DNA of 8,987 nucleotides from Candidatus Krumholzibacteriia bacterium (GTDB taxonomy: Bacteria; Krumholzibacteriota; Krumholzibacteriia; LZORAL124-64-63): contig JALUJS010000400.1 of the NCBI GenBank assembly GCA_027056825.1, positions 1 to 8,987 on the forward strand, in the 5' to 3' direction. The position numbers and the translations under genes are program-made. Positions 5,812-8,987 of this stretch are shown here, one piece after another. Below the pieces are notes generated by a model. It made no database searches. It worked only from the letters and a program-made list of their open reading frames with translations, and was not told where the DNA came from. Within the stretch, counting starts at the first letter, position 1. The number at the start of each line of letters is the position of its first letter.

Positions 5812-6945
5812 ATGGATGTCCTGTGGAACTTCCTGCAGGTGGGCATCCTGGGCAATTTTGCCTGGGGCAACCTGATCATGCTGGCCATCGGGTGCGTGTT
5901 CATCTACCTGGGCATCGCGCGCGATTACGAGCCGCTGCTGCTGGTGCCCATCGGCTTCGGCATGGTGGTGGGCAACATCCCGCTGACCGACGGCATGAAC
6001 GTGGGCATCTACGAGCACGGCAGCGTGCTGAACGTGCTGTACGCGGGGGTGACCCAGGGCTGGTATCCGTCCCTGATCTTCCTGGGCATCGGGGCCATGA
6101 CGGATTTCTCGGCCATGTTGAGCAACCCGCGCCTGATCCTGCTGGGGGCCGCGGCCCAGGCCGGCATCTTCCTGACCTTCGCCGGCTCGCTGCTGCTGGG
6201 CTTTCCCGCCAGCGACGCGGCGGCCATCGGCATCATCGGCGGAGCCGACGGTCCGACGGCCATCTTCCTGTCCGGGCGTTTGGCGCCGCACCTGCTGGGA
6301 GCCATCGCGGTGGCCGCCTACAGCTACATGGCCCTGGTGCCGGTGATCCAGCCGCCCATCATCAAGCTGCTGACCACACGCAAGGAACGCCTGATCCGCA
6401 TGAAGCCTTCGCGCCCGGTCAGCCGCCGGATCCGCATCATCTTCCCGGTGGTCGCCTTCATCCTCTGCGCCGGCATCGCGCCCGGCGCCATCAGCCTGCT
6501 GGGGTTCCTGTTCTTCGGCAACCTGCTGAAGGAGAGCGGGGTGACCGAGCGGCTGGCCAAGACCGCGCGCAACGCCCTGATCGACACCGTGACCATCCTG
6601 CTGGGCCTGTGCGTGGGGGCGTCCACGGACGCGAGCCGGTTCCTGACCCCGGCCTCGGTGAAGATCGCGCTGCTGGGGGCCCTGTCGTTCTGCGTGGCCA
6701 CCGCGGCGGGCGTCCTGTTCGCCAAGGTCATGAACCTGTTCGCGCGGGAGAAGATCAACCCCATCATCGGGGCGGCGGGAGTCTCGGCTGTGCCGGACAG
6801 CGCGCGGGTGTGCCAGATGGTCGGGGCGAAGGAGGATCCCCAGAACTTCCTGATCATGCACGCCATGGCGCCCAACGTGGCCGGGGTGATCGGCTCGGCG
6901 GTTGCGGCCGGGGTGTTCCTGTCGCACTTCGTGCTGACGGGGTGA
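5812..6945 (+). CDS. mmdB: Sodium-translocating decarboxylase, membrane beta subunit
   Basis: This integral membrane subunit decarboxylates carboxybiotin and couples the reaction to export of sodium ions. The 377-residue protein is of typical length for OadB/MmdB/GcdB and is hydrophobic throughout with many membrane segments. The functional residues established in Klebsiella OadB can be placed: D146 (IIGGADGPTAIFLS, equivalent to D203), Y172 (YSYMALVP, equivalent to Y229), and N316, G320, S325 and R332 in KINPIIGAAGVSAVPDSAR, equivalent to N373, G377, S382 and R389 with identical spacing. The C-terminal MHAMAPNVAGVIGSAVAAGV is also typical. The ATG is 4 nt after the mmdC stop with only a weak ribosome binding site, so translation is probably coupled to mmdC, which makes the mmdC frame break relevant for expression of mmdB. 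Its last 10 codons and 3' flank recur in inverted orientation downstream. Confidence 0.95.
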   Translation: MDVLWNFLQVGILGNFAWGNLIMLAIGCVFIYLGIARDYEPLLLVPIGFGMVVGNIPLTDGMNVGIYEHGSVLNVLYAGVTQGWYPSLIFLGIGAMTDFSAMLSNPRLILLGAAAQAGIFLTFAGSLLLGFPASDAAAIGIIGGADGPTAIFLSGRLAPHLLGAIAVAAYSYMALVPVIQPPIIKLLTTRKERLIRMKPSRPVSRRIRIIFPVVAFILCAGIAPGAISLLGFLFFGNLLKESGVTERLAKTARNALIDTVTILLGLCVGASTDASRFLTPASVKIALLGALSFCVATAAGVLFAKVMNLFAREKINPIIGAAGVSAVPDSARVCQMVGAKEDPQNFLIMHAMAPNVAGVIGSAVAAGVFLSHFVLTG

Positions 6946-7088
6946 TCCTTCCGTTCGATGAACGCAGGCCTGTGACCTCCTGTCACAGGCCTGCTTGGCT
7001 TTTCGGTCCTTCCGCCCTCCCTGGCTCTCGGACCTCCAAGACATCATCGAACGGAAGGATCACCCCGTCAGCGCCAGGTGCGACAGGA
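6917..7088. repeat. Inverted repeat: mmdB 3' end duplicated head-on
   Basis: 6917-6961 and 7044-7088 are inverted copies. The inner 29 bp (6933-6961 with 7044-7072) are perfect, followed by a 5-nt block with 2 of 5 matches and another perfect 11 bp (6917-6927 with 7078-7088), in total 42 of 45. The left arm is the end of mmdB (FLSHFVLTG, stop) plus 16 nt behind the stop. The right arm, read on the minus strand, encodes GDVLSHLALTG and a TGA, so it looks like the tail of a diverged mmdB paralogue. It starts 4 nt after the DUF4252 stop and happens to be in the same frame. The arms enclose the terminator hairpin. Confidence 0.85.
6964..7003 (+). terminator. Terminator hairpin after mmdB
   Basis: GCAGGCCTGTGAC (6964-6976) and GTCACAGGCCTGC (6982-6994) are perfect 13-bp complements around the loop CTCCT, followed by TTGGCTTTT. 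It lies 18 nt after the mmdB stop. The T-run is broken by GGC, so efficiency as an intrinsic terminator is uncertain, but the stem is very strong. The hairpin is symmetric and could also impede transcripts from the convergent sigma operon, although no T-run follows it on that strand. Confidence 0.75.
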
Positions 7089-7098
7089 CATCACCCAG

Positions 7099-7707
7099 CT
7101 ATTCCCCGGGTGCCTCGGAGGTTTCCTCGATCTCCACTTCCACGTCCTTCTGGCCTTCGCCCATGGCGCCCTGGAGCACCGCGTCCAGGTCTTCCATCCC
7201 GAACATCTGGGCCAGCTTGAAGATCGTGGTCAGGTTCAGGTCGCCCGCCACGTTGACGAACACCGCCTCGTCGGTGGGGTCGAAGACCACCACCATCAGG
7301 CCCTTCATGCCGTCGTCGGTGTTCTTGGTGCTGACGGTCACCGTTTCCTGGTCGTCCTTGGCGTAGATCAGGCGGGTCCATCCGTCCTTCTCCAGGCGCT
7401 TTAACACCTTCTGGACGGCCTGGGCGGTCTCGTCGGCATGGTCCTCGTCGACGGAGAAGGCCTTGACCCGCACCGAATGGATCATGGACAGGGCCTCGGC
7501 CAGTTCGGTGTTGCCTTCCTTCTGGGCGTCCGCGGCCATGGCCACCAGGACCCCGCCCAGGTCGATGTCCTGGACCTCCTGCGCGCCTGCGGGAATCTTG
7601 ATCCATTCGAGGTCGATGGTGCCGGGTTCGCGGTCGCCGGCGTTGCCTGCGGCGGGGATGAGCAGGGCCAGGCCCAGCACGACGGCGATGAGGTTACGGA
7701 TCTTCAT
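7099..7707 (-). CDS. Exported DUF4252 domain protein
   Basis: A 202-residue exported protein of unknown biochemical role, third gene of the sigma-factor operon. Residues 1-23 are a signal peptide (MKIRNLIAVVLGLALLIPAAGNA). The mature part follows the DUF4252 layout: an opening IDLEWIKIPAGAQEVQDIDLGGVLVAMA (31-58), a central strand-helix region VRVKAFSVD...QAVQKVLKRLEKDGWTRLIYAKDDQETVTVST and the typical AVFVNVAGDLNLTTIFKLAQMFGM (148-171). The acidic tail (EVEIEETSEAPGE) is low in complexity. I chose the ATG at 7707, preceded by AAAGGA and overlapping the upstream stop by ATGA; the frame is open further upstream only as a shadow. No lipobox cysteine is seen, so it is probably periplasmic. DUF4252 genes are often found beside ECF sigma and anti-sigma genes; it may be a target of the sigma factor or take part in sensing, which is an inference. 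Confidence 0.82.
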   Translation of the reverse strand: MKIRNLIAVVLGLALLIPAAGNAGDREPGTIDLEWIKIPAGAQEVQDIDLGGVLVAMAADAQKEGNTELAEALSMIHSVRVKAFSVDEDHADETAQAVQKVLKRLEKDGWTRLIYAKDDQETVTVSTKNTDDGMKGLMVVVFDPTDEAVFVNVAGDLNLTTIFKLAQMFGMEDLDAVLQGAMGEGQKDVEVEIEETSEAPGE

Positions 7708-8135
7708 GAGCGTCCTTTCCGGTTGGGGTCGAAGGTCTGGTGCAGGGAACGATTGATGGCGTCGGGAAGCCGGTGGTCGAAGATGTCGCGCAGGGCGCGG
7801 TCGCTGCTGCGGTCGATGACGCCGGTGGTCACGGCCAGGGTCCAGCCCAGTTGACGGCGGGCCTGCTGCAGGTCCTTTTCCGGGACCACGGAGGGTGCGG
7901 TGGAGGCCTGTGGCCGTTCGCCCGGGGACCGGACGCGCCCGGTCAGCATGAGCACGGCCAGCACGGCGGCCAGCCCCAGGCCGGCCGCGCGCCACAGGGC
8001 CGCCGGGCGGCGGTGGAAGGGGGTGCGGCGGCTCGCATCGTCCGCGGCGCAGGCGGCCAGGACCCGGTCGGTGAAACCGGCGGGGGCCTTCACGCGGCGC
8101 AGGGGTTCCATGTCATGGCGGTCGTCGGGGGTCAT
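7704..8135 (-). CDS. Probable membrane anti-sigma factor
   Basis: A 143-residue single-pass membrane protein. The short cytoplasmic part (1-46) contains MEPLRRVKAPAGFTDRVLAAC, a pattern seen in anti-sigma-like proteins encoded next to ECF sigma factors; no HxxxCxxC zinc motif is present. A membrane helix follows at about 47-66 (LWRAAGLGLAAVLAVLMLTG), then a Pro/Ser-rich linker and a C-terminal segment (88-135) DLQQARRQLGWTLAVTTGVIDRSSDRALRDIFDHRLPDAINRSL that would lie in the periplasm. The ATG overlaps the sigma stop by ATGA and its own stop overlaps the DUF4252 start by ATGA, so all three are translationally coupled. I infer that it holds the sigma factor at the membrane until a signal arrives; direct binding is not shown by the sequence. 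Alternative: a membrane protein of the operon without anti-sigma activity. Confidence 0.7.
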   Translation of the reverse strand: MTPDDRHDMEPLRRVKAPAGFTDRVLAACAADDASRRTPFHRRPAALWRAAGLGLAAVLAVLMLTGRVRSPGERPQASTAPSVVPEKDLQQARRQLGWTLAVTTGVIDRSSDRALRDIFDHRLPDAINRSLHQTFDPNRKGRS

Positions 8136-8662
8136 GATCCGTTCTCCTGTCCGTGGCCGGCAAGGGTCCGGGCCGGCGCCAGGGATTGCCTGAGCGTCCG
8201 GCGGGCCCGGTGCAGGGCCACCTTCACTGCGCCGGTGGTCATGCCGAGCATGGCGGCGATCTCGTCCAGTTTGAAGCCCTGGCCGTAGTGCAGGGACACC
8301 AGGGAACGGGCGCGGGGGCTGAGGGCGCCCAGCGCCCGGTCGAAGTCATCCGGCAGGATCGACTCGGGGTCCGCTGGCGCCGGCACGCGGTCCAGGGCTT
8401 CCGGGTCGTGCGGGCCCATGCGGCGCAGGTCTCGGGTGCGGCGGCGCAGGTGGTCCAGGCACAGGTTGCGGGTGACCTTCATCAGCCAGGGCCGGTGGGC
8501 CTTCGCGGCGACCTCGTCGCGGCGCCGCCACAGGCGCACGAAGGCCTCCTGGGCGATGTCCGCCGCGTCGTCCGGGTCGCGCACGGTGGCCAGGGCCAGT
8601 CCGTAGACCGCGTCCTGGTGCGCGCGTACCACATCGGCGAATTCCTGCAGATCGCTGTTCAT
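8132..8662 (-). CDS. ECF-type RNA polymerase sigma factor
   Basis: A 176-residue alternative sigma factor of the extracytoplasmic-function class. Region 2 is clear at residues 6-71: FADVVRAHQDAVYGLALATVRDPDDAADIAQEAFVRLWRRRDEV...PWLMKVTRNLCLDHLRRR, with the DAADIAQEAFVRLW signature that contacts the polymerase clamp. Region 4 at about 109-160 (RALGALSPRARSLVSLHYGQGFKLDEIAAMLGMTTGAVKVALHRARRTLRQSL) holds the helix-turn-helix for the -35 element. The linker between (about 78-105) is Pro/Asp-rich. The ATG at 8662 fits the family length; a TTG 27 nt upstream is open but adds an untypical extension. There is only a weak ribosome binding site (GGGGG 1 nt before the ATG). It is the first gene of the operon with the anti-sigma-like and DUF4252 genes. 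Confidence 0.93.
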   Translation of the reverse strand: MNSDLQEFADVVRAHQDAVYGLALATVRDPDDAADIAQEAFVRLWRRRDEVAAKAHRPWLMKVTRNLCLDHLRRRTRDLRRMGPHDPEALDRVPAPADPESILPDDFDRALGALSPRARSLVSLHYGQGFKLDEIAAMLGMTTGAVKVALHRARRTLRQSLAPARTLAGHGQENGS

Positions 8663-8669
8663 GCCCCCA

Positions 8670-8697
8670 TAACGACAGCGGGGATCCAAAGGTTACC
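8670..8697 (-). promoter_or_regulatory. Candidate autoregulated ECF promoter
   Basis: On the minus strand GGTAACC (8697-8691) is followed after 15 nt by TCGTTA (8675-8670). This resembles the GGAAC / TC-containing -10 layout of ECF promoters. The -10 ends 7 nt before the ATG at 8662, so transcription would start at or next to the start codon and give a leaderless mRNA. Matches to such degenerate consensus are common, so the call is weak. Confidence 0.25.
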
Positions 8698-8889
8698 TTG
8701 TGCCCTCGAAATTGTGTCCGGCCGGCCCGGGTCAATTGGTTCCCGCCCCCTGCACACACAACCCCTTGGCCCATGGACGGTTGCCTGCGGCTTCCTGCCT
8801 CCGGCAACCGTCCCCGGAATCGGCATATGGCCCTGCCGAAACCGTTGATGCCATGAAAAAGGGAAACTATTCCACGGCGAGAGGTGGTG
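8690..8889. other. Intergenic stretch with an 11-bp hairpin
   Basis: No gene is seen between the sigma operon and the carrier gene, both read leftward. GGACGGTTGCC (8775-8785) and GGCAACCGTCC (8803-8813) are perfect 11-bp complements with a 17-nt loop, 77 nt downstream of the carrier stop. No T-run follows on either strand, so it may be a Rho-dependent transcript end or an RNA-stabilising stem rather than an intrinsic terminator. A small extra stem TCGGCA/TGCCGA lies at 8820-8839. The rest holds the promoter region of the sigma gene. Confidence 0.5.
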
Positions 8890-8987
8890 CTATTCCGCCG
8901 CAGGTTCGATGATGACCAGCGCGTCGCCGGGATTGACGGCCTGACCTTCGGACACCGGGATCTCGGCCACCACGCCGTCGATGCCCG
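8890..8987 (-). CDS. C-terminal end of a biotinyl/lipoyl carrier domain protein (partial)
   Basis: The minus strand ends in GIDGVVAEIPVSEGQAVNPGDALVIIEPAAE and a TAG at 8892-8890; the rest of the gene lies beyond the right edge. This is the second half of a biotinyl/lipoyl fold: G-VV-E-I-V-EGQAV-PGD-L-IIE is the hairpin after the modified lysine, and the MKM motif itself would be just outside the window. The pattern fits the C terminus of biotin-carboxylase/carrier fusions (alpha subunit of propionyl- or acetyl-CoA carboxylase) or a stand-alone carrier. A lipoyl protein or an HlyD-like protein cannot be excluded from 32 residues. With a carboxyltransferase gene nearby, an acyl-CoA carboxylase alpha subunit is an attractive guess. 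Confidence 0.75.
   Translation of the reverse strand, partial: GIDGVVAEIPVSEGQAVNPGDALVIIEPAAE

Noticed and set aside
5740..7047. 435-codon minus-strand frame opposite mmdC/mmdB, and 465-codon plus-strand frame 5823-7220
   Set aside because: Both are compositional shadows of mmdB (Arg/Gly/His-rich, no domain), running across the terminator and the inverted repeat.
7708..7995. Upstream extension of the DUF4252 frame
   Set aside because: Overlaps the anti-sigma-like gene in another frame, Arg/Pro-rich, and would bury the signal peptide.
8852..8912. Short plus-strand peptide MKKGNYSTARGG
   Set aside because: Overlaps the end of the carrier gene and has no ribosome binding site.
1..8987. CRISPR array, tRNA, rRNA, riboswitch, phage or transposase genes
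   Set aside because: No regularly spaced direct repeats, no cloverleaf or rRNA motifs, and no integrase/transposase domains were seen.

Overview
The window is GC-rich bacterial chromosome (strong third-position G/C bias, dense long antisense shadow ORFs, Shine-Dalgarno sequences of the GGAGG type). It suggests a Gram-negative bacterium: there is an outer-membrane-like beta-rich protein ending in an aromatic residue, secreted proteins, and an ECF sigma/anti-sigma unit. The propionate-type metabolism and the sigma/anti-sigma/DUF4252 set would fit an uncultured FCB-group or related lineage (Krumholzibacteriota/Eisenbacteria-like), but this taxonomic guess is an inference and weak.

Layout. (1) 1-156: a long imperfect palindrome resembling a REP/MITE-like element, followed by a secreted Cys-containing hypothetical protein (191-862, +). 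(2) 870-1328 (-): methylmalonyl-CoA epimerase, read convergently to the first gene and divergently from the next unit. (3) 1480-3280 (+): an M29-family metallo-aminopeptidase and, 19 nt downstream, an exported probable outer-membrane protein, closed by an intrinsic terminator at about 3309. (4) 3351-6945 (+): a promoter with an operator-like inverted repeat over a perfect TTGACA, a GC-rich leader hairpin, and then four genes of a biotin-dependent sodium-pumping acyl-CoA decarboxylase in the order mmdA-mmdD-mmdC-mmdB, the order known from Propionigenium modestum. The biotin carrier gene mmdC carries a one-base frame break in its Ala/Pro linker. (5) 6917-7088: convergent junction with a strong hairpin nested in a 45-nt inverted repeat. 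The right arm of the repeat is a second, slightly diverged copy of the 3' end of mmdB. (6) 8662-7099 (-): ECF sigma factor, membrane anti-sigma-like protein and DUF4252 lipoprotein-like/exported protein, each overlapping the next by ATGA. (7) 8690-8889: intergenic with an 11-bp hairpin. (8) 8890-8987 (-): the last 32 residues of a biotinyl/lipoyl carrier domain, running off the right edge.

How they work together. The epimerase interconverts the (R) and (S) forms of methylmalonyl-CoA, and the Mmd complex decarboxylates (S)-methylmalonyl-CoA to propionyl-CoA while exporting sodium ions. Together they are the end of a succinate-to-propionate route, or the reverse route if a biotin carboxylase is supplied. 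The truncated carrier domain at the right edge may belong to such a carboxylase. The sigma unit is probably an independent envelope or stress-type regulatory module. I did not find a clearly new biological system. The most notable signals are the mmdC frame break, the inverted mmdB-tail duplication, the operator-like palindrome before mmdA and the palindromic element at the left edge.
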